Assembly: GCA_015499995.1 (NCBI GenBank)
Contig: JADNRV010000003.1
Location: forward strand, 372,001 to 436,000
Length of the DNA: 64,000 nt
Source: Flammula alnicola
Lineage: Eukaryota; Basidiomycota; Agaricomycetes; Agaricales; Strophariaceae
Reading direction: 5' to 3'
A model generated the notes under the pieces. That model saw only the letters and a program-made list of their open reading frames with translations. It ran no database searches and was not told the DNA's origin. The position numbers and the translations under genes were made by a program. Of the stretch, positions 22,666 to 34,200 are shown piece by piece; within the stretch, counting starts at the first letter, position 1, and each line of letters starts with the position of its first letter.

Positions 22666-25600
22666 ATGGCCAATCTGTCATCTAGTAACTCGGATGCCCA
22701 TTTCTTCTCCAGTACAACGTCAACGTCTCTGACAACAGAGATTCCTCCCAAAACCATTTTCTCTGATTTTCAGTTCAGAACCATCGGTCGAAAGCCCGAC
22801 TTACTCAACCGTATTTCTGATTACGATGCCCAAATCTACCAAGATCCAGATACAATGTCTCCCTCACCGTCTTTATCGCCAGACCTGGCGAGGGAACTTA
22901 TTCGTCCATCAGATCAATCGCCGGATGGCTTCAAGCAGCCTTCGTTGCATGAAAGACTGGATATGCTACAGGTCATCCCCATTGAGGGCGAACTTGCTGA
23001 CGATAAAATTGCAGAACGTCCAAGCAGCATTTTCTCTTGGCAGCCAAATAAAGCACCTCTCGTTGCGTCGGAGGGCCGGAGCATTGCAGGAGGAACCCTT
23101 GGCGGAGGTCTTGCCGCTCAGCAGCATTCTTTTATCGACGCATCCCCTCTACCCAATTCAGCAAGCCAACTTAAAGGCGATAAGGTCTCTATCGCTTCAT
23201 TTCCTGTGTCCAAACAATCACAATCCGTTTCGCCCATAAATGTGGGTGATCATGCACATGTAGGCTTGCATGGGTCAAGTGCTTCGAAGTCTAAAGGTAC
23301 CCCTCAACCTCCCGCCCGAACACCTGAATCGCACTCTGAAGTGCCATTAATCGGCGAGTCTGTGATCAACGAACCTTCCACATCTACTGCACTGGCAACT
23401 TCAGAATCGCCCAGTTTTGCTACCCTTCGGTTACTCCAGGTTCGACTTTCAACATCCCTTGCAAATTTAAACCCTATCAGCACAGAGGATGTCATACTTC
23501 TTGCCCATAGCGCCAAAGAACAATGCACTGAAGTGTCTGCCTCGGCCGACCGTGCTTATTTGCTTGCCCAGAAAGCTTTGATCTCTGCAGAGGAATCGAT
23601 GAGCGCCGCAAGGGAATGCCTCGGTGCCGCCGAAATAATCCAAAGAAAAACCGACGAGGTCATGGCCGCTGTTGAAAAATTTGGCAATGAGGGGCAGGAA
23701 GAGGTGTGGAATGATGCCCTGCAAGCCTTAACAGCCGATTTGCACCAACTGGAAAGATGGGCCAGCCAAATGGAAGCCAAGGAAGCGAAGCGCCAGCACG
23801 AACTCACAGAGAGAGAAGCAGAGCGTCGACATCAAGAGGCAGCTGTCCAGCTTCAACGTACCAATCCGAGTCATGCCGGAATGTCATCTACACCTTCCTC
23901 CCAGGTCGAACGTCCTCTACCGCTTTCAACTGCTAAAGTTTATCTTCCAGAGCCCACCCTCATGAGCGTCGAGCATGAAGCAGACGCGGCTGCTCAAGCC
24001 TGGAGCCAGATCCGTGAGCAAAGTGCTGAACGGAGAAAGATCGCCGAGGAGCAGCTTCGCAAGCGCCGAGAGGAAGAAGAACGTCTTGAACGCGAACAGA
24101 AGGAGGCGCAGGCCGCGGTTGCTGCTCGTGAAGCTGAAATAGCCCGAATTCGAGCCGAGCGCATTGAGGCTGAAGAGCAAGAGAAGGCTCGGCAAGAGAA
24201 AGAAGCTCAGGACGCAGAAATGCGACGTAAAGAGTTAGAGCGCAAACGAGAAGAAGCAGCTCGCCAGAGGAAGGCCAGCGAGGAGCGTGCTCTGAAAGAC
24301 GCTGAAGAAAAAGAAAAGGCACTACTGCTAGAGAAAGAGCAGCAATCACGACTACTGGCCGAGGAGCAGAAACGTAAAGAGATAGCCGAGAGAGAAGCAC
24401 TTCAGAGGCAGAGCGAGGTAGAGCGAGCCCAAGCTTTTGAGGCACAGCGTCAGCGACAGCTCCACGAGCAAGACCTCAAGAGGCAAGAGATCTCTGCCCA
24501 AAAGCAACGCGCTGCTGCCGAAGCTGCCAAGAAGATTCAGTCTGACCGGGCTAAAATGAAACAGTCGCGACCAGCAACCCCAGCTGAAAGAATCGCCACT
24601 CCGTCTACTCAGATTATGCCTTTGCCTTCCATTCCAACTAACTATGATAATCCTCTTCAGAACAATGTTCCACCTCAGCTTGGCGAACCTGGCTTTGGAA
24701 ATGAATCGAGAAAAATGCTGCTTGCTGGGAGTCCTGATGATGGAAAGAAAAAGAGGCTACCTTCTGACGGCACTGATACTGGTAGCTTGCTAAATCGCAT
24801 TGTTTCGGTGGCCACTTCTTCCTCTATGCCTTCATCCGCTTCCATGGGAGTTGGCGTTAGCGGCCGATCTCCCTCCCTCCTCGTTACGCCGTCGCCTATC
24901 CCTGATACTATACTCTCCAACCCAAGTACCCCTTCACCTAGCACTGGCCCCAGCATTTCGGCAGAGAAACTCTCTGATCCTGGAGCTCAAGTCAACAAAC
25001 CGCTTTCTATCAAACAGCAGAAGAATGGCCCGCAAGAACTTATTGCATCTCTTGGCCCCTCCGAAGAACACGCTCGAGTCGCAACTCCGCAAATGCGGAG
25101 ACGGACGAGTTTACCTCCAGTTGTAAGCCTTCCAGAGCCCCCTTCGACACCTCCTAGATCGCGGGTGGTTGCCCGTGCAAATATCTCTGCTCATAGTAAT
25201 GGTCCGGATGTTGGTAATATCGCCCTAATTCCTCGATCACAGGTTCCTCCTATTTCGCCCGAGGCCCAAAAGGCGAATCTGCGCCCCCTGATGAATGCCC
25301 ACGGTATACCTCACAGTCCAGGTATCAAACCCGAGCCAGAGGAAGAAAAATTGTTCGTGAAATTAGAACGGAATTCCGTCGCACCTATATCTTCTAAATC
25401 GTCGTCATCGACGGCTCAGAATATCCACGGTTCGAAGGCAGGTATCAAGGTCGGGCCCCCGAGAAGCAAAAGGAACCTAGAGCCGCCTAACGATATTCCT
25501 CTGTTGTCCCTTCCTTCTCCACCTGCGCCCGCACCATCCTGCGATGAGACTTCCTCACTGAGTGAGCGATCCGCCGTGCCTGAAACCCGAAAGATTCCAT

Positions 25601-26904
25601 CCAAACTTCCTATTGCCGGACGTCATGGACAGAAGGCTGGTATAAATCCCGCTCAACAGTTAGCTTCTTCAATGCGACCTCTTTTGAATACTTCAGGGCA
25701 GACTATTCCTTCAACGGCTCAGACGACGGCCGGACAGGGGTTTCATTCTCTTCCTATCTCTGCCAATCTTTCTAAACCCACCGCCTCGCCCGTCTCTCCC
25801 GTCTCGCCATTGCCTCCTCGCCCTCAAGTACCACCTCCAGTTCTCATTCCACAGGCGTTTGGAATTGCAGATTCGGCAACCATAAGTGCAGGTATCAATG
25901 ACTATTATGAGAGTGATTTAACCTCTCGAATGGGTCCAGACGCTGCAACAACGGAAGGTTGGACCGAGCCGAGTGCCTTGCAAGAGGACATGCCCGACCC
26001 TGTCCCTGGTCAGAGGCAACGCCGAGCACGCGCACCCCGGCCACGTATTCTTGACCATTACTCTCCTCCACCTCCTGCATCCAGTAGTCATGTTCAGCAA
26101 CGAAGCCGACCTGCTCCTCCTCCTCGCCGAGGTCATGACCATTATTCTCCTCCCCGTCGACCCCTATCGCCATTGCCAACACACAATGGTTATTCTCGGA
26201 ACTCGCCCAGCCGTTCACGATCCCGCAACCTAGAAAGCCCTAATGATCCTCGAGCTGCAACACCTGTGCGTCTGACCCCTCAGGATAGCCGCCGCTCCGT
26301 ATCTCCACCTGGCTACCAACCGCCTCCCACAAAGCGAAAAAGACCTCGTGGTGATGATCAGGTCGCTGGTCCGCCAAACAGAAGACCGCGATATGAGGCT
26401 CAACCTGCCCGTGAAATTGACCCTCACAGTGGTTATCCCAGAGCTCAATATGCATCTTCGGGCATTGGATTGCAGGATGAATGGAGTCACATCGCAAATT
26501 ATTCACGCTCTCCAACACCTGAGCCTCGCCCAACTCCTCTTTATATGAGACTTGAGGAAGCCGATAGTAGCAGGCCTCAAAGCTCAACGTACCGACCAAA
26601 TCAAGGATCTAATAATAATCGTTCTGATCCTCAAACCCATCATCGGCAAATTCAAGGCTCTTATTACGACCAATCCTATCAAATCAACAACACACCAAGA
26701 CAGAATTCTCGAAACCCAAATAATGACTCGCGCCCACCTCTACTTGAACGTTTCAGCGATTCAGCTACATATCCTCCTCGAGGGTATCCTCAAGCTTCAA
26801 GAATCATGCGGCCCCGTGGACGAGGTGGCCATCAACCTTTGGGACAACGTATCGCCAAGAATCATTTAATCGATCGCCTTGAAGTCCCGAAAGAGTACCA
26901 GTAA
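22666..26904 (+). CDS. large disordered protein with a long charged coiled coil (unknown function)
   Basis: I do not recognise this protein. It is an uninterrupted frame of 1412 residues. ATG 22666 (CAATTATGGCC) is preferred over the open sequence upstream, which has 5'-leader character. Residues about 360-400 and 435-630 form a continuous Glu/Arg/Lys/Gln-rich helix or coiled coil (for example EEQLRKRREEEERLEREQKE). The rest is Ser/Pro-rich and probably disordered, with RS and Arg/Pro-rich patches near the C-terminus (SPSRSRSRNLE; RPRGRGGHQPLGQ). A short motif of the type L-L-x-R-I/L/F recurs: DLLNRISD (about 43), SLLNRIVS (about 707), PLYMRLEE, PLLERFSD, PLGQRI and LIDRL near the end. The lack of introns over 4.2 kb is unlike its neighbours. 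A nuclear or RNA-related role is only suggested by composition. Confidence 0.75.
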   Translation: MANLSSSNSDAHFFSSTTSTSLTTEIPPKTIFSDFQFRTIGRKPDLLNRISDYDAQIYQDPDTMSPSPSLSPDLARELIRPSDQSPDGFKQPSLHERLDMLQVIPIEGELADDKIAERPSSIFSWQPNKAPLVASEGRSIAGGTLGGGLAAQQHSFIDASPLPNSASQLKGDKVSIASFPVSKQSQSVSPINVGDHAHVGLHGSSASKSKGTPQPPARTPESHSEVPLIGESVINEPSTSTALATSESPSFATLRLLQVRLSTSLANLNPISTEDVILLAHSAKEQCTEVSASADRAYLLAQKALISAEESMSAARECLGAAEIIQRKTDEVMAAVEKFGNEGQEEVWNDALQALTADLHQLERWASQMEAKEAKRQHELTEREAERRHQEAAVQLQRTNPSHAGMSSTPSSQVERPLPLSTAKVYLPEPTLMSVEHEADAAAQAWSQIREQSAERRKIAEEQLRKRREEEERLEREQKEAQAAVAAREAEIARIRAERIEAEEQEKARQEKEAQDAEMRRKELERKREEAARQRKASEERALKDAEEKEKALLLEKEQQSRLLAEEQKRKEIAEREALQRQSEVERAQAFEAQRQRQLHEQDLKRQEISAQKQRAAAEAAKKIQSDRAKMKQSRPATPAERIATPSTQIMPLPSIPTNYDNPLQNNVPPQLGEPGFGNESRKMLLAGSPDDGKKKRLPSDGTDTGSLLNRIVSVATSSSMPSSASMGVGVSGRSPSLLVTPSPIPDTILSNPSTPSPSTGPSISAEKLSDPGAQVNKPLSIKQQKNGPQELIASLGPSEEHARVATPQMRRRTSLPPVVSLPEPPSTPPRSRVVARANISAHSNGPDVGNIALIPRSQVPPISPEAQKANLRPLMNAHGIPHSPGIKPEPEEEKLFVKLERNSVAPISSKSSSSTAQNIHGSKAGIKVGPPRSKRNLEPPNDIPLLSLPSPPAPAPSCDETSSLSERSAVPETRKIPSKLPIAGRHGQKAGINPAQQLASSMRPLLNTSGQTIPSTAQTTAGQGFHSLPISANLSKPTASPVSPVSPLPPRPQVPPPVLIPQAFGIADSATISAGINDYYESDLTSRMGPDAATTEGWTEPSALQEDMPDPVPGQRQRRARAPRPRILDHYSPPPPASSSHVQQRSRPAPPPRRGHDHYSPPRRPLSPLPTHNGYSRNSPSRSRSRNLESPNDPRAATPVRLTPQDSRRSVSPPGYQPPPTKRKRPRGDDQVAGPPNRRPRYEAQPAREIDPHSGYPRAQYASSGIGLQDEWSHIANYSRSPTPEPRPTPLYMRLEEADSSRPQSSTYRPNQGSNNNRSDPQTHHRQIQGSYYDQSYQINNTPRQNSRNPNNDSRPPLLERFSDSATYPPRGYPQASRIMRPRGRGGHQPLGQRIAKNHLIDRLEVPKEYQ

Positions 26905-27171
26905 GCCAAATTATGTACGTCACATCTCTTCTTCTCCATGGCCCTTTTAACTGTTGACCTATCACAATTAGTCTTTCTGTATTACGCATACTCTGGCTAA
27001 TCGATGCAGCATACTCTTATTCAATAATTTTACTACCAGTCCTTTGAAAAATGCTTTACTTGTTCACACCAATCAAACAATAAGAATGCCAGAAATCCAA
27101 ATACCATTCGTAACCCTATGTCCTATCCACTTGATGAATTAATGTACAGTCCACGCCACTTCTCACTATTT

Positions 27172-28470
27172 CTAGTTGCCTCCGCAAATAGAGAGCTCTC
27201 GCATCTCTTGCAATATGCCTTCCACCTGCGAGAACGTTGACATTAATGAAGTTTTGTATGCAAGACAGTAAATAAAATACCTGGGCATCCAATTGGCCAG
27301 CAGCATAGTCATCACGTACATTATCGGCAAAATATCTGAGCAGGCTCTCTTAGTTGATGGGAAGACATCAGTGTGGTAATCACTTACCGCTGGACACCGC
27401 TAAGTTTTTCATAGCCTTCTTCTGCGAATTTAGCTTGCATGCGAATCATGGCCTCGAAGCTAGGATCGAAGTAGGGCACGCGAAGGTCCAGGAGTTGGGG
27501 CAGCTCTGCAATAAGTTGATCATTGAGCATGTCGAACATTTCTTTACATTCGTCGTGTTCTTGTTGGGCCTAAGAAAGGATGAAATTATCGGCATCAAAA
27601 GTGACTTCAATATCAACGTCGTGTTTGACATACCCTTGGCAATTTGGTGGGGTCTTCACTTGGTTTGTCGATGAGCTTTCTTAGTTTACTTCTCGCCGAA
27701 TCGTAATCCAGGAGCTGAGAGTGTTTTTAATTAATTGGGATCAACAAAGGATGGAATGTTTACCTTCTTATTACGCTTGGCTATATGTTCGTTGATAACT
27801 GGGTAGTATGCACACATTTTCCCCAAAGGCTCAGAGATGGTCGTTCGAAAAGGTACATCCTGGTGGAAGACATGTATGAGAACACATCGAGGATTGACAA
27901 ACTGACACGCACCAGTTCACGAGTGAAAGTAGTATCCAAGTCGTCTACGGATCGCTTATAAGCATGTCCCGCCATGGCTCCTTCAGATGTTCGATCTGCT
28001 GCGCCATAGAATGTCTCCAATGTTTCTGCTATCCGACTTTGAGCAGCGGTCATAGCTGAAAGGCGTCCGTGTAGATCTCAGTTTGCAACAACAAATGTCG
28101 TGGGGCGCGATACGTACCTTTCATCGCGTCCCAGTACGCTTTGCTATCTTTCTGCAAGGCTTGACATTCCTTCTCGAATCTGACGTTAAATCGGATATCA
28201 ACGATTGTCGTCAAAGACTTCTATATCCAACTTACATGCGATACTTTGCTTCTTCGTCTGCAAACTCTCTGTCCACTGTCCTTTCAATCTGACCGGTCTT
28301 TTGCAAGAGCTGTGGTTCGTTGGCGATATGACTTCAAATGCGGAGATGAAACAATCAGGGATGCAGCTTACAGTCGTCCCGGCCCTGTTTACGGACTTCT
28401 TGAAACTGAAATAAATCAGTCTGTATGCAATGCGGTGAATAAAATGGATGACATACCCTGCCCAACTCAT
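27172..28470 (-). CDS. RVS161: BAR-domain protein Rvs161 (amphiphysin family)
   Basis: An N-BAR protein that pairs with Rvs167 to bend membranes during endocytic scission and, in yeast, also acts in mating cell fusion. Ten exons: 28457-28470, 28372-28405, 28236-28309, 28118-28179, 27913-28055, 27764-27859, 27634-27714, 27388-27569, 27281-27335 and 27172-27225; 264 residues, matching the yeast length. The start exon is only 14 nt (MSWAG). Landmarks are FKKSVNRAGTT, KTGQIERTVDREF, SEGAMAGHAYKRSVDDLD, LLDYDSARSKLRKLIDKPSE, DLRVPYFDPSFEAMIRMQAK and ELSICGGN at the end. It is divergent from UVE1 with 207 bp between start codons. Confidence 0.96.
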
Positions 28471-28677
28471 TTCTGGATGGCGGATGAAGTGGTTACACTC
28501 AAGTTACGGTCTTTCACAGATGAAGGCCGCTAATGAAGTGTTCATGATTAGTCAGCATATGATGGCAACGTGATCTGGCTAAGATCTGAAAGTGTTCTGT
28601 TGCCGATCTTGGGCAGCAATCGAACTTGGGAGGTTTCTGCCACGATCTCCTCATGAATATCTTCAACTCTCTTGTCT
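28471..28677. promoter_or_regulatory. shared promoter of RVS161 and UVE1
   Basis: Only 207 bp separate the two divergent start codons, so the two promoters must overlap. An ATG at 28653, out of frame with UVE1, opens a 24-codon upstream frame ending at 28727, past the UVE1 start. Confidence 0.5.
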
Positions 28678-30682
28678 ATGCTTCGTCTGCTTTTCAAATC
28701 TATTTCCAAGCCAAGAGACCACCTTGAAAACCCATATTTCGTCGGATTTTCAGTGATGAACGATCTCGTTTCTCGTCTCGATCATGCTACCGCTACACTG
28801 CGAAGGAGCGCACGTCTCTTCTCAGTGTCAACCACCGAGGTTAGAGCTGTCGAAAAGGAGTCAACGTCTCAAGCCGTACCTATCGTCCCCCGACAGCGCA
28901 AGCATGTAAGGCTTGCTGTACAAGGCAGCGAACATCAATTGGCAGAAGATAGCAAAATACCTGACAAAGCTGTGGGTTTGGAATCACCACCTTCAAGACA
29001 GAAGACGAGTCTTAAGAGGACTCGGGCTATAAAAGGAGATGACGACGGATCAGAAGAATTTATGGACACCCATTCCAAGCCCAAGGGAAAGAGGAAACTC
29101 CAGCCCGATCCTGTCTACGCCATAGAGGACGTTGAGATGAAGGAAACCAGCTTTAAGGGTCGGCTTGGTATGTTTTTAGTAGGTCTCGCAAATTAAAGTC
29201 CGTACTGAGCCTCCTCAATTCAAGGATATGCTTGTCTGAATACCGTACTACGAAATAAAAAACCTGCAACAGAGTCAATATTCTGTAGCAGGACATGCCG
29301 GTAAGCCCACAATTTTCGTGAAATATCAATTTGCCCTCAGCTCATCAAGTCGCTTTAGTCTGGAGTCATGTAAGAAAAATGGAGTCGAATTCGCAAAAGA
29401 CCTCGGGCGCAGGAATGTCGAAGATTTACTTACCGTCATCCAATGGAATGAGGATAACGTGCCTCAAATTATATCTTTAATCTTTAGTGAAACTCACTTA
29501 TTGCGCAGAACATCCGTTTCTTTCGGCTGTCGTCGGAGATGTTTCCGTACGCCTCTCATGGTGCCTACGGGTATTCGTTGGAATACTGCGCATCGCTGCT
29601 GGCCAAGGCTGGTGCCCTTGCTAATAAGTACGGTCACAGGTTGACCACTCACCCTGGCCAGTTCACCCAGCTGGGAAGTCCGAAGCCGACTGTTGTAGAA
29701 GCCGCAATTCGTGAGCTCGCATATCATTGCCAAATGTTGGACCTTATGGGTATGGGCCCGGACAGCGTGATGATCATTCATGTAAGTGTTCAGAGAACAC
29801 TGCTCAACAGCGAACTCACCTTTTGATTATTTGAAGGGCGGCGGTGTGTACAACGATAAACCAGCAACATTGGGACGTTTGAAGGGCTCTATCAGACGTC
29901 TTCCCAATAATGTTCGCCAGAGACTGGTTCTCGAGAACGACGAAGTTCGTGGAGTTGACCTTTTCGATGTCCTTTCTGACAATTTTTAGATATGTTATAA
30001 TGCCGAAGATTTGTTACCCATCTGCGAGGAGCTTGATGTTCCCTTCGTGTTTGGTCTGTCCAATAATTACAGCGACTAATTTTTTCAATCTTAATAAAGT
30101 GAGACTTTCATAGATTATCATCACGATATGCTCTTTCCATCTTCGATTTCTCCCGTCACGATTATCGAACGAGCGAATGTCATATGGGCTCGACGCGGCA
30201 TCAAGCCTAAGCAGCATTTGAGCGAGCCGCGTCCGGGAGCCGTCACCCTCATGGAAAGAAGAGCTCATGCTGACCGATGTGAAGATTTACCACAAGATCT
30301 ACCTGACGATATGGGTAGGTGTTACTTTTACGATTTCTCCATGACAAGTCCTCAAAATTGGAACCTATAGATCTAATGATCGAGGTAGCTATACCAAGGA
30401 CCTCGCAAACCAATACAATCGAATTGATCGTCGTGCGGAATTTCTAGGCCAAGGATAAAGAACAAGCCGTCTTGTATTTGCATAGGATGTATAATTTACA
30501 ACCTGTCGTCCTCGGTATTTCATGCTACATATTATTGGCTGTTCATTTTTGTTGACATTACCTACGTAGCATCACTCCGTCCGGCTACTGTGAACCCATC
30601 GATGCAAACCAATGGCCGGAAATCTAGCAAGCGTGCTCGAACGAAAGCTGTGAAGAATGGCGGTCTTGTGAATGATGCATGA
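28678..30682 (+). CDS. UVE1: UV DNA-damage endonuclease (UvdE/Uve1)
   Basis: A TIM-barrel endonuclease that nicks 5' of UV photoproducts and other distortions, starting alternative excision repair. Ten exons: 28678-29167, 29225-29300, 29359-29458, 29509-29781, 29837-29944, 29990-30053, 30114-30314, 30371-30384, 30448-30514 and 30570-30682; 501 residues. The N-terminal ~150 residues are poorly conserved and basic (MLRLLFKSISKPRDH; LRRSARLFSVS), compatible with a mitochondrial presequence; ATG 28758 is an alternative start. Core motifs are LGYACLNTVLR, KDLGRRNVEDLLTVIQWNE, RFFRLSSEMFPYASHG, RLTTHPGQFTQLGSPK, HGGGVYNDK, RLVLENDE and VPFVFDYHHDML, which carry the metal-binding His/Glu/Asp residues. 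The tail is Lys-rich (GRKSSKRARTKAVK). A 14-nt exon (30371-30384) encodes DLMIE. Confidence 0.95.
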
Positions 30683-31269
30683 TGCGATTGAAGATGATGG
30701 ATCAAGTTTGTCGAGCTGCCCTAGGATGAAGGGGCTTTCTTGACGGAGAAGGAAGAGGATCGTAAGTATATCATGAGTAGGCTGATGATGCAGTTGGCGA
30801 CATATTGCAACCAGAATGTAATACTTATCAAAATATGATCCCAAGTCTTATTTTATTTTTCTCTAGAGCATAACAAATCAAACATTGTATTCTTTCAATT
30901 GTTACTGAAACTTGGACATGCGAAGCAACACCGCGCTACATAGAAATGTACTTTAAAAATCGTACAGAAGCAAGACCTTGGTAAAAAAAAAACACAACGT
31001 CCAAAATTGGCTATAGAACACTGAATTATGATCAAGACCATAATCATTTACATTGAGATCGTAAATATCGTATAACGGTATAGATTGGCAACAAAGACGG
31101 AGGGGAGGAGAGGAGTATGGTACATGCCGAGAGTGAAGAGGGGGGAGAGTATTGTGAATGAGAAACGATGAGACAGAATAGCGATTGAAACATCGAAGAA
31201 GGAAAGCAATGAGCACAAGAGGCAAATAACAATGTGAGAGAACAGCGAGTTTGAGATGCAAAAATTATT
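30683..31269. other. intergenic gap between convergent genes
   Basis: A 587-bp AT-rich interval between the ends of UVE1 and the next minus-strand gene. No gene or repeat was seen. Confidence 0.5.
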
Positions 31270-34200
31270 TCAGAGATTGGGATTGTAGCTGGTAACGGCC
31301 ATTCCTCCGACCCATGCCATTTCCATCACGGCACGTCCAATTGGTGTCAAGATGGAGATGGTGTCGACAGACTGGCTGTCGTCGTCTTCCGTAGGCTCAA
31401 CAGGACTTGGATTTGGAATGGAGCGCGACAAGCCCATCTTCTCGAATCCTTCGGGCACGAATTCGATTCCGGTTTCGCGAGAATGGCACACGCCGATAAC
31501 ATAGTCGTCGACACGATGGTACGTGCCAGGGATGCTCATATATGCTTCTTCCAAAGGGCCTGACACGGCCAAACCAAGGTCAGGTATACGCACACCAGAC
31601 CCTTGCAACTCGGGATAAGAGACCACACGTGCACTGATGTGGAAGGTGCTGAGCAGCACAGTATGTCCGTCGTCGCTGGAGGAGGATGGAGAGTCACGGG
31701 ATCTTTTTTTCTCTCCCGACTTGGTCTTGCTACCTTCTTCCTGAGGGGTAATAGCGGATGGAGGAGTCCTATAGCAGATCAGCAAATACTGCCGGGCGTG
31801 GGTAGGGATTGGAACCGGAGTATAGGGGTTCTTTTGCGCTGAGCTGGGGTCTGTTTCCCCGGGCCAGAGGGGAAGCAGCATGTACAATGCGTCAGGAGGA
31901 ACCTGCTCCAAAATATGTGTCTGGGTCTTGTCAACCGAGCGTTTGGCGTGTTTCATCTGATGCTGCTCGCGCTCGCGCTTACGTTTGTGCTGTGAGTCAT
32001 GAGTAGAGCCTTTGATCTCGTTAGTTGCTGGGAGCAGACCAACGTCCTGAAAAGATGTATTGAGGTCGTTGACAATGAATTTGCGAGTCTCGGAGTTGGA
32101 ACGGGGTTGGGTTACTGGCCAAGGAGGATTATACGAGGCTTCGAGATATGCATTTACACGATGACCCCCACGATCGCCGCCTCTAGACTTGCCCCACCCA
32201 AACAATCCATGAGAGGGGAGCTCTTGAGCGGCAGATTCAAAGACTTCTGGAGGAAGAGTTGCATACGTCTCACGATGGGGAGTGCGAGTGGGGTATCTGG
32301 GACGTTCGTCGGCGCTGTCGTCATCGTCGTCGATATCATAGACGCCCTGCCTTCGAGGATGACTGCGGGCCAAGTCGTTACGAGATATCGTCCGGTCTGA
32401 AGAGGTCGTCTCATGGCTGATGACAGACCGCTGCGGCTCGACCGAACCGACAGAGCCCATCGAGCTCGTGCCGTCGCTCGGGTCAGGTGTCGTCACTGCA
32501 GTTGTGCTGTTAATTAGCGTGCCGCTGGTGCCGCTGTCGCCGCTGGCATTGGCTACGCTACCAGTACTGCCTTCTGAACTATCGGGCAGAACCTGCTCGG
32601 CTACGGGGATGTCCCTCGACTTGCTCTCGATTTTGCTGCCGGACGGCTTCTTGCTCGACGATTCTCCAAGTTTCCGTTTGCCCTTCTTATCCTTATCCTT
32701 GTCCTTGTCCGGCTCTTTCCCCTTATCTTTAGTCTTCTCCTTCTCCTTTTCTTTCGCCCTTGCCCGCCTTTCACGTTCCTGCGCTCTCTTCATTCGATCA
32801 GCGTCTCTCGGACTAGTGCGGCCGCTTTCGTCCAACAGACCGTGCGATTCGAGCTTCCGAGTGGTATTCGTGCTGGTATATGCCTTCTGTACGCGACGAG
32901 GAGCCAACAAGATCATGTTGGACTTTTTCTTGCCGCCCTCGCCGGGCTCATCTTTGGAGGAAACCTGCCCCGATGAAGAGGGATTTCGAAGGGATAAAGA
33001 CGTGTCTTGCGGTCCAGAAGTAGATTTGGTACGATAATGACGCGCTATCGAGAAAGCTCCTGCTTTCGAATGTTTGTGGATCGTGACGGCAGGTCCATCT
33101 GCATGGTCGTAGGTGGTGCCATTGAAAGCGTATGGGCTTCGAATATATGTGATGTTGAGACGTTGCTGAGGAGGCTTGCCTGCTTCATTGGCTAGCATGA
33201 AGGAAAACATGAACATGTCATCGATAAGCCTAAACTGAAGAATCTTGTAAGAAAATACGTACCCGCCGCGTTCTTCCTGCTGACTTTAAACCTTCCACTG
33301 GCGCCATTGGCCCAGATTTCTTCTGAGCCCAAAGCCATTCCTTTCCAAGGCTCCTTCGAAGTTTTCTCCTTTGCGGCTGACTTCTCCTTGGCGGTCGCCT
33401 TCTCCTTGCTATCAGACTTGTCGAAGAAAGAAATACTTCCCGTCAAACTCAGCTCCGTGCCGGCGCTAGTGCTCGGCCTCGAGGTGAAAAGAGTAGAAAT
33501 GCTCGGGCGCTCCCTATCCACACCGCCATTATGGCGACGAGTATCCTCATTCGGTAACCGATCCTTCTCCTTTGTAAAAGTCCACATGTGCCGCTGGTCC
33601 GTGTATTTCTTGTTACCCCAGATCCCCAGAATATTCTTATGCATAATGTCCATGTTAGTGCTCGAGACTGTGCTTTGGCGCCGAAAAGCACTGGAGGTAC
33701 TTCCTTTACGGAAGGAGTAGTACGAAGGTCGATGTCCATTATGGCCGCCTTCGCCAACGATGTCCGTCATTTCGGACGGATCAAATCCAACGACACCATG
33801 AGCGCCATACGATTGAATCCAGGAGAATTCGAGGTCATTGGAAGACGAGGTACTTGCAACAGCCGTGATGCTGTTTGCATTGGAGCTGGAACCAGAAACT
33901 ACCGGGCTCGTGATAGGATTGAAGATAGGAGGCAGCTCTTTGTCCCGTTGCATAGATCTCTTGCGCAGATCTCGCCAGTCGCCTTCGCTCTCTGGAACTG
34001 AGGTGGGGGCTGGGGGCAAAGGCCGATCATCAGCACCGCGTGATCCGATGTTGATGGACCAGAAGCCTTCGCGAAGGAGAAAGAATGTAAGTCTTCTAAA
34101 CTCTTGCTGGGTCGCCTCGAATAATTATCCCTGGTGTGATGATCCAGATATGGTCTATCAGAGGGTGAATTGGGAATATTCATGGCAAGACTACCCCTCC

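Noticed and set aside
32420..33037. Plus-strand 205-codon Leu/Ser-rich frame
   Set aside because: Antisense shadow of the Ser/Lys/Asp-rich coding region on the minus strand; composition follows from the complement.
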